From Gossypium raimondii (taxonomy: Eukaryota; Streptophyta; Magnoliopsida; Malvales; Malvaceae): DNA of 64,000 nucleotides. Position numbers and translations under genes: made by a program. This document shows, one piece after another, positions 31,947-44,695 of the stretch. The stretch lies in the NCBI RefSeq assembly GCF_025698545.1, contig NC_068567.1, positions 59,463,371 to 59,527,370 of the forward strand. The letters are read 5' to 3'. The notes under the pieces are model-generated. The model did not search any database and was not told the origin of the DNA. It saw only the letters and a list, made by a program, of their open reading frames with translations. Each line of letters opens with the position of its first letter. Within the stretch, counting starts at the first letter, position 1.

Positions 31947-34900
31947 ATGGCTTCTTTCAACGTATCTTCTCCTTCAACTGCAGCTCTTTCTCGTCTTCGG
32001 TAAGCTCTCTTGTCTGTTTCTTTTACGGGTTTGGCTCTAATAGTTTGTATTTAAAATTCTCACTCTTTTTTTTTAAGTAAGTTAGGTTTCTTATGTATTC
32101 TCTTTGGCATTTCTTTTTTTTGCTCCAATATGGATTCCTTCTATTATTTGGTTTTCCTATCAAATTTTGAATCAAATGTCAACTTTTATTTTTATGGAGT
32201 AATTGTTCCGTTTCGATCTGATACAGACGCTTTGGTTATATTGGATTTGGTCTTTCACTTTTATTTTGATTGGTCGTTGACTTTTATTTTAAACGACTCA
32301 AGGTTTCCGATGGCCGGTGATATGAAACTTTGAAGAATCTCACCCAAAAGTTAGGCGTTAGGATCAGAGAGCCTAGGTCCATATTCTTAAGGAAATTCCG
32401 TACTTTATGCGAGATCCAAGTCCTATACCTTGGGATTAGGTATATACTAGTTCATCACGCTTTGTCCTATATCTTACCATTAGGCATATTTTAGTCCGCC
32501 AAGCTTTTTTGCAGTTTTGGTGTTTACGGTGGTTGACTCTACGCTGGCTTAATCTAACCTCGACAAATGCTGTAATTCCGGTAATACCATCAGAGCGGCA
32601 GATGACACTAGTTTTATTTATTTGAACCTCGATCAGACATTGCAATGTTGAGCTCATCGCAAGTGTTGCTTATTAGCCACTGAGAGATACGGTGAATGTT
32701 TGGCGGATTGCACCTGAAAAGCTAGCTATTAGGGTAGGAGAGCCTAAGTTTGTATAAATGCACAAGGGAATCTTATACTTTCTAAAGTGCTATCCAAGTC
32801 CCATACCTCGCAACCAGAGATTGTTACCTATTAACTTAAAAATTTAGCCATTTTGTCAAAAATGTCCTGTCTTTACATAAAAATTTAGCCTTGGCTGGAA
32901 AGCAATGTGGCAATGTTATTTACGAATTCTTTGAATGATAAATGCCTTTGTATTTAGTGTTCAATAAACGGCTAGAACTAGAAAGAAATAAAAGGTACAA
33001 CTTTAGTAAACCAAACAAAAGAATAACCTATACAACACTTATTTGTTTTTGCTGCTATTTCACATTTGATCAATTTGATAAGCAATCATCAGATCATTCC
33101 ACTCATATCTACATACTATTTTTAAGGTAACTTTTTTGGGTATGTTTATCAGATTCTAATAATGCTGAATTTCTGCCTGAAGTTGCTAGAGTTTGTTCAA
33201 AGAAAATATTTGGGGGGATTTTGTCCGGACGCACCCCAAGTGATTGATGTTTAATGCATTATCAATGTTGTATGCAGTCTTTACAATTATCAGTACAGTT
33301 TGATTGTTGGAAATTCTTATTCAACTATCTTTCTGCTCAGGTCATCCAAAAGTTTCAAATTCTTTAATGGATTGCACAGCACAAATCTATTCTTAACAAA
33401 TGGCTGCTTACCTGATTTGGCCTTGACGCGGTTGGATAGTAGATCATCCTTTGTTATTAAAAGTGGTGGCAAAACTAGAGCTGCACTTGTATCTGGAGAA
33501 GGCAACATCCTGTCTTATTCGAATGGCAATGATGCTACAACAAATGGTACCCTCTTCCGTGATAAATCGGTAGGGATCGAAGCACAACAAGATGCAATAG
33601 CATTTGGAACTCTTGCGGCCGATACTGCTCCTACAAGTAATGGCTTTCCCATTAATAATGATGATTCTGATTTGGATCGTCCAACTGAAGGTTTTGCTTC
33701 CATCCTTGAGGCAATCGAGGACATTCGCCAGGGCAAGGTTTGTTGTTTTCTTGGATTCTTTTTGTTCCCTGAGCTGATAATACTTTTGTATTTTATTTTA
33801 CTGCATATTGGTCCTTTCGTTTACTAATCTGAATTAATGTTGCAGATGGTATTGGTTGTAGATGATGAGGACAGAGAGAATGAAGGAGATCTTATAATGG
33901 CAGCTGAGTTGGCGACACCGGAAGCAATGGCCTTTATCGTGAAGCATGGAACTGGGATCGTTTGTGTGAGCATGCTAGAGGAAGATCTGGAGAGGTTGCA
34001 GCTTCCTTTGATGGTGAACCAAAGAGAGAATGAAGAGAAACTCCGCACTGCATTCACAGTTACAGTGGTATGTTATTTTGTCTTATATCCATATCCAAAT
34101 ACATGAGTAATTTCACTTTCTATTTGGAAAGAAGTTCCTTCAATGATACTAACTTAAAGCTTCAGGCTTAATTGTTTCTTACTGTTAATGCTTTGAAAAT
34201 TATAGCCAGCTACTGGGGGCTGAATCTGAATGCTGATAATGTTACATACGTGGAAGATATTTATGATCGTGATTGCCTATAGTTTTTTTTAAGCTCATAG
34301 AACAGTTTTGTATACACCATTTTATAATACTTTAAACAACGTATGACTGAGGACTAGTTGGTTCTAGACTTTTAGTTCCAGAAAGATGGCTTCAAGACTA
34401 TATAGTTGAACAATTTCAATGGGTCTCAACTTTTCTGTTCCATGAAAATCAATTTTGCAGGATGCAAAACACGGTACTACAACTGGTGTATCAGCTCATG
34501 ATAGAGCAACAACAGTATTGGCCCTTGCTTCTAGAGAATCCAAACCTGAGGACTTCAACCGCCCGGGTCACATTTTCCCACTGAAGTATAGGGAAGGTGG
34601 TGTCCTAAAAAGAGCTGGGCATACAGAAGCTTCTGTTGATCTAGCAGTGCTAGCTGGACTGGACCCTGTTGCAGTTCTCTGTGAGGTTGTAGATGATGAT
34701 GGATCCATGGCTAGATTACCAAAGCTTCGCCAATTTGCTGAGCGGGAGAACTTGAAAATTATATCCATTGCTGATTTAATTAGGTAAATAAATGAGTATC
34801 ATATCCAGCTCTGTGCTTTCTACTTATATCATTCATGCAGCCTATGGTTAAGTTGCATTGGTTGAATTTGCCAAAACTATTATCAATTGTCTATTGATTC

Positions 34901-36071
34901 CTTGAAGAACAATAAAGGAAAGGACTACTTCTAATGCTACTTATGATTTGACAGGTATAGGAGAAAGAGGGATAAATTAATTGAGCTTGCTGGTGCTGCA
35001 CGGATTCCAACTATGTGGGGGCCATTCACCGCCCATTGTTACAGGTCGATATTGGATGGGATTGAGCATATAGCAATGGTTAAGGTGAGGACATATTAAA
35101 TTCTTATAGGAAGTTTCACTTCCACGTATTATCTGTAAATCCTGTATAAATACTTTCCTAATGGTTAGTCAAGTCAGAAATGTTTTAATCTATTTTCATC
35201 ACATTTCCTATTATATTTCCATAAGTATCATCATTCTATATATTCTTTTAGACTTTGGGTTTTCTTAGATCAAAAGCATTCATTCTGAAGAATATTGCAT
35301 GATTCTTTTTTCGGTGTAAACAGGGTGAGATTGGAGATGGGCAAGATATTCTTGTGAGGGTTCACTCGGAATGCCTCACGGGAGACATATTTGGATCCGC
35401 TAGATGTGACTGTGGGAATCAGCTTGGCCTTGCAATGAAACAGATTGAGGCTGCTGGCAGGGGTGTTTTGGTATACCTTCGTGGACATGAAGGCAGGGGA
35501 ATTGGTTTGGGCCACAAGCTTCGTGCATATAATCTTCAGGACGCTGGTCGTGACACAGTCGAAGCAAATGTGGAACTTGGATTGCCCGTTGATTCAAGAG
35601 AATATGGCATTGGCGCACAGGTATATATCTAATTCTAAAACGAAGAAATAATGAATGGAATTAAAAACAAAGTTTGGTAAATAATAAATCGAGAAGGATC
35701 CGAATCCTGGTTTACACCTGTGGGCTTAACCATTTGCTCTGATGGATTTTACTTATTTCTTACCTCTCAAAAATGTTTGGCAAAACATAACCTCCGACTC
35801 TTCTTTGCAGATACTGAGGGATCTTGGCGTGCGAACGATGAAACTGATGACTAACAATCCGGCCAAGTACAGTGGACTCAAGGGTTATGGATTAACAATA
35901 GCAAGCAGGGTTCCACTACTAACTCCTATTACAAGGGAGAATAAGAGATACTTGGAAACAAAACGAGCTAAAATGGGTCACGTATATGGCTTAGATTTTA
36001 ACGGCAGTTTGAACAGTCTCATTATCGGCGGCAATGGTAACACGGTTGCTCCGACTGCATCTGAATCCTAG
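31947..36071 (+). CDS. RIBA1: Bifunctional riboflavin biosynthesis protein RIBA, chloroplastic
   Basis: Seven exons: 31947-31999, 33341-33737, 33846-34067, 34461-34783, 34955-35084, 35324-35620, 35811-36071, all GT/AG with matching phases; 560 residues. Residues 1 to about 120 are transit peptide and linker. The DHBP synthase domain follows with acidic loop [10 protein letters not shown] (156-165), [15 protein letters not shown] (225-239) and GHTEAS (277-282). The GTP cyclohydrolase II domain has zinc cysteines 392, 403 and 405 (SARCDC) and RGHEGRG (428-434). It makes 3,4-dihydroxy-2-butanone 4-phosphate from ribulose 5-phosphate and opens GTP, the two entry steps of riboflavin synthesis in plastids. 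In Arabidopsis RIBA2 lacks cyclohydrolase and RIBA3 lacks synthase activity; both sites look complete here, so RIBA1 fits best. Start chosen as first ATG, 100 bp after a TATA box. Confidence 0.95.
32337..32815. repeat. Direct repeat pair in RIBA intron 1
   Basis: About 32337-32440 and 32708-32815 are diverged direct copies sharing GAGAGCCTA(G/A)G, a middle 'aaggaaattccgtac-tttatg' type stretch, ATCCAAGTCC and CATACCT. They lie about 370 bp apart inside the first intron. Whether they end a small inserted element is not clear. Confidence 0.5.
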
Positions 36072-36840
36072 AATCTGCTGCTGCTGCTTTGCTTTTAGAT
36101 GTAGTAGGCAACTCGTTGACATGATCCATTGCTACAAATTGACATCAATACATCACATCTCTGAACTTGGTTAAAAATATGAAGATTTAAGCATTCACTT
36201 TGGCATATGCTTCCATGTAGAAAATATGATTCGGTTTCCTATACAAAAGGAAGAGCCATTGCCATTCATTCTTTTTCTAAATAACATCTCTCATTTGTTA
36301 GTGTTGTAATTCGAATTTTATATGAATAAAATTTAAAATGAAAAATGCTTTTAGCATGTACTTCGCTTTTATTTTCACAATGGGATTTTAATCTAGAATT
36401 TATGTTTGGTGAATGTAAAAGTATTTATATACTAATAGTGAAAATTTCAAATTCAATTGAATAAATTATTAACAAATTTTAAATATTTTATTACTTAATT
36501 TATACTATTTTTAAAATTCAAGTTTTGAAATATGCCCTGAAAATATTTTAATTATTTACTTATCATTTATAATGCATCACCTAAGATATCGATTTAATAA
36601 ATTAAACTAGTGTCATGAGAAAATCAAAATTAATATATTTATAATTATTTGAATTTGAATTTTTAAAAAATTACATTTATTATTTATCTACATTTGCTAA
36701 TTACATGGAAGATAATAATTATAACTTCAAAATTCAAATTTTCAATACAAAGAAATTACAAGTATCCAAATTTAAATCATTCGTTCAAATATTATTTCCA
36801 GGTGGTGTCATGTAGATCCGTACAGTACTTGTCTTTCGCA
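36072..36840. other. RIBA 3' flank and intergenic
   Basis: The first 250 bp is likely RIBA 3' untranslated sequence; the rest is AT-rich with no gene. Confidence 0.5.
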
Positions 36841-36846
36841 GTTGAT

Positions 36847-37145
36847 CAGAACCGTTAGATCTTCCAGGTTCTCGACCGTTTCAAACATGTAGACCCACTC
36901 AGCAGAAGCTTCAACGCTTCAGATTTAATCACAATGCCCCACATCAACGGTCAAGATGCAAACGACGACCGTGCTTTGTAGTCGTTACTAAAAAGCACAA
37001 AAAATCAAAGTAGTAAAGAAGCCAAAGCCAATCAGTCAAGGCCAAAGCAAAAGCAATAAAAGCACAAAAGCAAACCCTCTTACTAGAGCAAATGACAACC
37101 GTTTGATTTCCTAGAGATCCGTGATAGAAACTATCCAACGGTTAT
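36847..37145 (+). promoter_or_regulatory. Cluster of MYB-type AACGG cores upstream of AGP gene
   Basis: AACCGTTAG, GACCGTTTC, CAACGGTCA, CAACCGTTTG and CCAACGGTTA occur at about 36848, 36876, 36943, 37096 and 37135. The core (C/T)AACGG is a known plant R2R3-MYB target. The cluster ends just before the TATA box of the AGP gene. Confidence 0.45.
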
Positions 37146-37162
37146 TATTGAATCCTGTTATC

Positions 37163-37170
37163 TATATAAG
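37163..37170 (+). promoter_or_regulatory. TATA box of AGP gene
   Basis: TATCTATATAAGCCCC places TATATAAG about 114 bp before the start codon, followed by a CT-rich leader. Confidence 0.7.
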
Positions 37171-37276
37171 CCCCCCGGGGTCCTTTCCTCTTCCTCGTAC
37201 GTACACTAAAGCAAAAAAGAAGAAATTTAAAAATCTCCATTATTTTAAATCCCTCTTTGCATTTCTTTTAACGGCA

Positions 37277-37642
37277 ATGGCTCTCTCTCGTTTCGTTTAC
37301 TTAATCACGCTGGCATTGCTTTTTTGCTCCGTTATAGCACAATCTCCGACGCCGTCTCCTGTTTCTTCGCCGAAGAAATCTCCGTCATCTACTCCGACAC
37401 CGATCTCTTCACCTCCTACAATATCTGCTCCGTCTCCGTCGGAGGTTCCGTCAGCGACTACACCGTCTCCAGCAACTGTTGAGTCACCTCCATCTCCTTC
37501 TGCTCTGTCACCGAATGCCAGTCCCACGTCAATTTCTGAACCTCCTGCCGGAGCTCCGGGACCAGCGGAGAATAGTGCCGTTAGGTTTGGTGCTGCTGGA
37601 TCTGTTGCGGTTGGAGTGTTGATGGTCGCTATGGTACTGTAG
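37277..37642 (+). CDS. Classical arabinogalactan protein (121 aa)
   Basis: Intronless frame. Residues 1-22 are a signal peptide (MALSRFVYLITLALLFCSVI then AQ). Residues 23 to about 98 are Pro/Ser/Thr/Ala-rich with many SP, TP and AP dipeptides, the sites of proline hydroxylation and arabinogalactan attachment. The C-terminus has small residues (PAENSAVRFGAA) then a hydrophobic end (GSVAVGVLMVAMVL), a GPI-anchor signal. It fits a classical AGP of the plasma-membrane surface and wall. The start is the first ATG after the TATA box; an in-frame upstream ATG at 37121 lies before the TATA box and is not used. A frameshifted relative lies at 40448. Confidence 0.92.
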   Translation: MALSRFVYLITLALLFCSVIAQSPTPSPVSSPKKSPSSTPTPISSPPTISAPSPSEVPSATTPSPATVESPPSPSALSPNASPTSISEPPAGAPGPAENSAVRFGAAGSVAVGVLMVAMVL

Positions 37643-37985
37643 GCATATCCAGATCTTCCTTCTCTCGATGATAGTATAAATAAAATTTAGCTTATGTATT
37701 CTCCTTAGTTTTATTTTGAAATTTTGTTCTTTATATAATGGTAAATTTATACAATTACCTATATTACTGCCTATGAATTATGTATTATGCTTGCGATTTC
37801 AATTACTGTATTCGTATATAATATAATAGTATTTATATTTGTGAATTAATCCTCTTATTCTATATTTAGATCTTAAGATTTTGGCATTCTTAAATGTGAT
37901 CTGATTTTTTAAAAATGGTAACATTAACACTGTCCCCATCGACGGTGCCAACTCGTCATCTCCGCGAACAATGATCGGAGCGTGG
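37643..37985. other. AGP 3' flank
   Basis: 3' untranslated and intergenic sequence, AT-rich, no gene. Confidence 0.5.
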
Positions 37986-38531
37986 GATAGGCGTAGAGGT
38001 GTTCATGGGCCGGGCCGGGTTCGGGCCGGGCCCAGAAAAAATTTCGGCCTGGGTCCTAGGCCCGGCCCGGCCCAAAATATAGGCCTAGAATTTTGCCCAG
38101 GCCCAGCCCGGGAAAAAATTCATAAGCCCGGGCCCGGCCCGGCCCGTTTTTTAAATAAATACCAAAAATTTATTTTAAAAATTAAAATAAAAATTAAAAA
38201 AAGTATTTTAAAAAAATTTTAAAATTAAAAAAATTAAAAAAAGTATTTAAAAAAAATTTAAAATTAAAAAAATTTTAAAAAAGTATTTTAAAAGTATTTT
38301 AAAGTTAAAAAATAAAAAATAAAAATAAAAATATTTATTATTTGGGCCGGGCCGGGCTGGGCCCGGGCCAAAAAAGTGGTGCCCGAGGCCCGGCCCGTTT
38401 TTTAATCGGGCCTCATTTTTTTGCCCAAGCCCATATTTCGGGCCTATATTTTTACCCAAACCCTCCCATATTTCGGGCGGGCCGTCGGGCCGGGCCGGGC
38501 CGCCCCGGCCATGAACACCTCTAGATAGGCG
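37986..38531. mobile_element. hAT-type foldback MITE with GC-rich ends, 530 bp
   Basis: Element 37994-38523 is flanked by exact 8-bp duplications GATAGGCG (37986-37993 and 38524-38531). The ends read TAGAGGTGTTCATGG in both directions, continuing into GGGCCGGGCC-rich inverted arms of about 160 bp. The middle is poly-A/T-rich (AAAATTAAAAAAA). The 8-bp duplication points to hAT. No coding capacity; related copies begin at 46128, 60893 and 63401. Confidence 0.92.
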
Positions 38532-38844
38532 CTATTGTTCTCGATCAAAATGGAGGTAAAAAAAAGTCCGATGAAAAAAGTTATCAGTAGCATTTTAATA
38601 TTAATTAATTTACTTACCGAAGACCATTAGGAAGTATGCTTAGTTGCGCAACAACAATGTGAGTTCTCTTTGAAATGCTCCAATATCATTTAGTCACCTT
38701 AATTTGCCATTTATTGATTTTTAATATTTTTAATAATATTTGAATATTTTTATAATTGTCTTTTAACATTTTATATATTTTAATAATTTTATTTTAAAGA
38801 TTTCTAACGCGGTGGTCCAGATCAAGTCAAGTGCATCTTTTAGA
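38532..38844. other. AT-rich intergenic
   Basis: Nothing recognised. Confidence 0.5.
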
Positions 38845-39350
38845 AGGTTAAATTTTGTTATTAGTCACCGTACTTAGTAAAAGCAGATTTAATCACTATA
38901 CTTTTAGTTAGTCATTTTAGTTCTTGTATTTTTAACATTTTAAAATTTTAATCCTGCCAAATAATAATTTTTAAATTCATTAAATAAAATTATATTATTT
39001 CCAAAATCGATGCACCATGTCATGTCATGTTAGTTAATTGATTAAAACTGTCATTTATGTTAAACGAAAATTTCAAGATTGAAAATTGTAGGGACTTAAA
39101 ATGATCTAAGTGGAGAAAATAGACTAAATAGACAACTGGATGAATAGTATATGATTAGTAATTAAAATTAACCAAACATATTTAATCGCTATTAATGTTT
39201 GAATCAGAATAAAATTTCAAAATTTAAAATACATAGGGATTAAAATTGGCTAATTCGAAAAGTACAAAGACTCAAATTGATCAAATAAAAACCCATAGAC
39301 TAAATTTACAACTTTCACAAAGCATATGGAGTAATAGTAGAAGTTAAAAC
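38845..39350. mobile_element. MITE-like element, about 500 bp
   Basis: The left end GGTTAAATTTTGTTATTAGT and the inverted right end AGTTTTAACTTCTACTATTA, each followed by a stretch ending near GTAAAxxTxxATTTA, form a degenerate terminal pair. The interior contains GTCATGTCATGTTAGTTAAT. Non-coding; exact borders are uncertain. Confidence 0.5.
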
Positions 39351-39705
39351 TTTTTTAGAATTGTAATGATTCCACTAAATTGAGTGCATTTGACGTCGTC
39401 GTCTCGTTGACAACACTCCTCTTTTTCTTTTTAAAACTTAAAATATAATAATGTTATTTTGTTGGTGTAAAGGGTAGCAAATGAGGAAGTAGAGAGGGAA
39501 CATGCATTGTATCTTCGCTTTGAATTTTGATGTTTCCATATATCATTTCATCACATGTTTTCAACACCTGCTCAATCATTTAATTTCCACCAAAATTCCT
39601 AGAGTTTTCTAATAAATTTTAAATTCCAACATTATAAATAATAAATAATATTAAAAAAATGTATTTCATTTTAAGGGATTAATTTAATAATAGAAAAAAA
39701 TTATA
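39351..39705. other. Intergenic
   Basis: No gene or repeat identified. Confidence 0.5.
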
Positions 39706-40160
39706 CTCAATGGCACTAAATTATTAATAAATTTACGTTTTGATTGTTCAACTTTAAAAAATTACAAAATAGTTACAGAATTATTCGAAAATTTTCATTT
39801 AAATAATTGGGCTGTTAAGTTTTATTTTTTTTTTAAATTCGGCTAGCGAGCTCTAAGTAACAAGTGGTATAGTAGATCAGTACTCATCAACAAGTAGAAG
39901 AATATATCTTAGATCCAAGTCAATCTGATAATCAATGTTAGAAATCAAAGAATAAAACGGTTTAAATTTTGGTTCGTTGATTCATGATGTTTCATAAAAA
40001 AAATAGTTGAAGGGGAAGAAGAGTTTTCGATTAGTGAAAACAATGCGAACAAAGACGGCCATACAATAGCGATTTTAACATTTAAATAAAAACTTTTAAA
40101 TAGTTTAATGATCATTTTGTAATGTTTTAAAGTTGAGTGAATAAATCATAATTTAGTAAA
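39706..40160. mobile_element. MITE-like element, relative of 19912-20346
   Basis: Shares CACTAAATTATTAATA, GGCTAGCGAGCTCTAAGT, ATCCAAGTCAATCTGATAA and TAGTTTAATGATCATTTTGT with the element upstream of DiT1 over about 430 bp. It lies just upstream of the AGP-like pseudogene promoter. Confidence 0.7.
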
Positions 40161-40312
40161 TGGATGAAGCTTAACGTTCACGCATAAAACCAAATCAAAG
40201 CCTCCACGCCTCAATGAAAATTGGATTTTCTCAGTCTTTTCCTTTGAAAATCTTCAAAAATCATGTTTTCGAAGCTTCGTCTCAAATGTTACCCCCAACT
40301 TTTCATCGTCTT

Positions 40313-40321
40313 CTATATAAA
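40313..40321 (+). promoter_or_regulatory. TATA box of AGP-like pseudogene
   Basis: TCTATATAAACC lies 130 bp before the ATG at 40448, the same arrangement as in the neighbouring AGP gene. Confidence 0.55.
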
Positions 40322-40447
40322 CCTATGGTTTTTCATCATATCATCATTGCATTTGGTCAACACTCAAACTTCTTCAACTTTCCCAACATAATTCAATCTC
40401 TTTTTTTCTCAATTTTCTATAACCATTAGTTTAATATTCCAATTAAG

Positions 40448-40737
40448 ATGATTCATTCCACCATTCGTCGCTTTTTCTTAATGGTTTTCTTGGTTTCTAC
40501 AATGACACAATCCCTGCTGCATCAGCACCACCTTCGTCAACCTCACCGTCGTCAACTTCTCCGGCACCAAACCTTTCGCCTGTTCCTTTGTTGTCGCTGC
40601 TTACCAACGAGAAGCCAGGTCCTGCTCTGTCGCCGATCACGACGACTCCAAGAGCAGCTGTCGTACAACGGCGCCGTTTTGAACAGAGATTTTGGATCAG
40701 GATATCCATTGTTATTGGTCTAATGACTGCCGGTTAG
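40448..40737 (+). pseudogene. Arabinogalactan-protein-like gene with frameshift
   Basis: The ATG opens a signal-peptide-like start (MIHSTIRRFFLMVFLVSTM then TQS). After about 22 codons the same frame turns basic and His/Arg-rich. The next frame instead reads PAASAPPSSTSPSSTSPAPN and LSPVPLLSLL, typical AGP composition, ending with a hydrophobic stretch (ISIVIGLMTAG) and a stop at 40735-40737. A one-base change near 40513 therefore explains the switch. The first frame itself stays open to 40723, so a different protein could be made, but its composition argues against it. Probably a dead tandem relative of the AGP gene at 37277; a sequencing error is an alternative. Confidence 0.72.
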
Positions 40738-41490
40738 ATGATGGTAATGTAGGGATTTTGAGTGAAAAAAAAGAAGGAAAAGGGTACACATATAATAGCT
40801 AGAAATTTTATATAAAATTGTAGGATTAATTTTTTATTTGATACTATGAAATTTCCTATGATGTTGAAGAAGATAAAAAATGCTTAAACACAGCTGAGCT
40901 GATGTATTGTGTTTTAATTTGTGGTCCGATTGTGACTGCTCTTAATTGAATGTTTCTGAATTTGGCATCATGGTTTGCTATTGCTTGTGGTTGAAGTCTC
41001 AATTTTAATGCTTGCCCTTCTGTTGGGTGCTAATAAAACAACTCATTCTTTTAGAGATTTTTACAAATTATTGTAGATTGTTGATTAGGATGGGGTGGAC
41101 GCGGTAAGTCTTATTTGAGTTAGTGTTTTCTTTTCCTGTTGCTTAATTCCATTATTTTCTTTTATGGCGATGATATTAATTTTAATGAGGTAAAGGAGAT
41201 TCAAAGAAGGGGACAGCAGAATTGAAATTGTGAAAGTTTTGTATCCCAATGTTGTAACTTGGAACGTTAAACGTGACCCCATGTCACGTAAAACTGGGAA
41301 TTCTTCAACGAGGAGATAATGTTGTTTATCTTTGACCCCAGTTTGGCTAAAGAATTATTGAAGAATTTTTCTTGAAATAAGAATTAATTCTTAAAGGAAA
41401 TATAGATTAATTTTACTCTATTGTTCTCAATGATGAAAAATCTCGAATAATTTGTGTCACCTAAATTCCTATTAAAAAAAAAGTGGAAGG
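40738..41490. other. Intergenic
   Basis: The 3' flank of the AGP-like pseudogene; no gene recognised. Confidence 0.5.
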
Positions 41491-42327
41491 ATGGGGAATC
41501 TGTGGGGGCGAAGGCCGAGGGTCGAATATTTGGACAATGAACTCTAGTTGATTAAGGTAGCAATTCTGAGGTATCCTTTTGTATTTATGAATACTGAATT
41601 TTCGGGGATAATCTTTAAACCCAGTGAGCAAGTGACCTGTGAAGACAATCATGTTATTAATTATTACTATATGAAGTCAAATGTTGACACGCTTCAAATT
41701 ATTCAGCTCGGCTTGAGTCTTTTGGATGCTTAGAGTAATTTGTCGGACTTTGATTCTCCCTTTTGTTATGTTTGGGAATTTAATTTCAAAGATTTCAATA
41801 TCAATCGAGGCCACTATGCTAGCGCTTTGATCGAGCTGCTCAAACGTCAACATATATATTTTGAGAAAAATAAAGAGAAGGGGATTGATTCTAAAGATTT
41901 TGCAAAGAAGCTTTGGGATTATGGCTTGGTTTTCAACTGCTATGATCTAAAAAGTATTACTTGGATTATATTTCATGGCGCTTATGACTTCGGATTCATG
42001 CTAAAGATTCTTATTCAAAGTCCATTGCCTTTGGATCTTCACCCATTCGTGCATCAATTGGCTTATTTCTTTGGCTACAATGTTTTCGACCTTAAACACA
42101 CCTTCAAGTTATTGGGGTTGCTAGGTGGTTTAGAGAAAATAGCTCAAACATTAAACGTGACTCATATTGTCGGATCAAGTCATCAAGCCGAGTCAGACAA
42201 TCTACTCACGCTTCAATGTTTTATGAAGCTCAAGAGTAAGCATGTTTTTAAATCTAAATGGAATGAGACGAATCAAATGTTGCTAACTCCCCTAGCATTA
42301 TACGGACTGGTTCAAACCATAGGATGA
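41491..42327 (+). pseudogene. CAF1-like CCR4-NOT deadenylase pseudogene, copy 1
   Basis: Intronless, like most plant CAF1 genes, which run about 270-285 residues. Recognisable parts: YPFVFMNTEFSG (family YP.VAMDTEFPG), [78 protein letters not shown] and SSHQAESDNLLT. The first catalytic aspartate of the DEDD nuclease is replaced by Asn. Stops occur after LDNEL (about 41544) and after LSLLDA (about 41731), so only a 195-codon C-terminal frame (from 41740) stays open. Active homologues shorten mRNA poly(A) tails; this copy should not. Confidence 0.82.
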
Positions 42328-42930
42328 AATATTTTACTCTCTTTTAAGTCTCTTTTGATTAGTGACATAAAAGCAATGTTATTGAAGATATTACATTAAT
42401 ATGTTTCCAAAACTACAATCTCCTACTTGTTTGGAATTTGAAGCTTCATTATGATGGGTTTAGTGTATTTGCTTGGATATTCAAAACATGAAAAAGATGC
42501 ATTACATTCATAATCATAAATTGGCAGAGTACATATCAGTGATGTTTAGGTGCTTTCCATGGTGCTGGGGTTGTTTGATTTTACAAGAATTGAACCCTTG
42601 GGTTTTTATATAGTTAAGGTATTCTTATTAAGATATTATTATGGGATATTATATTTTACGAATATCTAAATATATTATATATCTTTCCGTATATTTAGGT
42701 ATATATTATTTATTATATATTATACGTAGTTACTGTTATAATGTCTATCAAGAAAATAATCCCTATTCTGGTCAATCCTCCATATTTGATTTACATTCAA
42801 TAACAACCCTTTCAAGGTTTCCAATTTGAGTAATAAGATAGTGATGAAACTTTTAAAAGCAGCTGAAAGTGCAGAGGAAACAGGGGATAATCTTTGTTTG
42901 AAACGGCTGAATGTTATGTTTGTTGCAGTA
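42328..42930. other. Intergenic
   Basis: AT-rich with TATATTATATATC-like runs near 42640-42725; no gene seen. Confidence 0.5.
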
Positions 42931-44215
<1,285 letters not shown>

Positions 44216-44249
44216 TCGACAACAAACAAGACCGGTAATTCGAACAGAA

Positions 44250-44525
44250 GTATCCTACTTGAGTAGGGATTAAATGAAAAAGTAAAAACATAAATCTTAA
44301 TTGATGTAGGATTAAATGAAAAACTAAAAACATAAATCCTAATTGACCTGAGATTAAATGAAAAACTAGAAACATAAATCCTAATTGAGGTGGGATTAAA
44401 TGAAAAACTACAAAGATAAATCCTAATTGAGGTGGGATTAAATGAAAAACTACAAAGATAAATCCTAATTGAGGTGGGATTAAATGAAAAACTACAAAGA
44501 TAAATCCTAATTGAGGTGGGTCTAA
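44250..44525. repeat. 42-bp minisatellite, about 6.5 copies
   Basis: The unit contains AATCCTAATTGAGGTGGGAT then TAAATGAAAAACTACAAAGA. The three right-hand copies are nearly identical and the left-hand ones diverge (GACCTGAG, GATGTAGG). Because 42 is divisible by three, the minus strand shows a 14-residue periodic open frame (MFLVFHLI...), which is a by-product and not a gene. It abuts the 5' end of the Rab7 pseudogene. Confidence 0.92.
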
Positions 44526-44695
44526 TTGTGGGGCTTATATATAATCTTAGCTCAATTGAGTGAAATTACACATATTCAATAAACAAGCTTAAAAACACTT
44601 CTTAAAGTTCACACAAAACAACTTAAGTCGGCACTCAGTAGAGACAGTAACGAAATACTATAAAATTGAGAAAGAAGAGATTATTGTGACCAACT

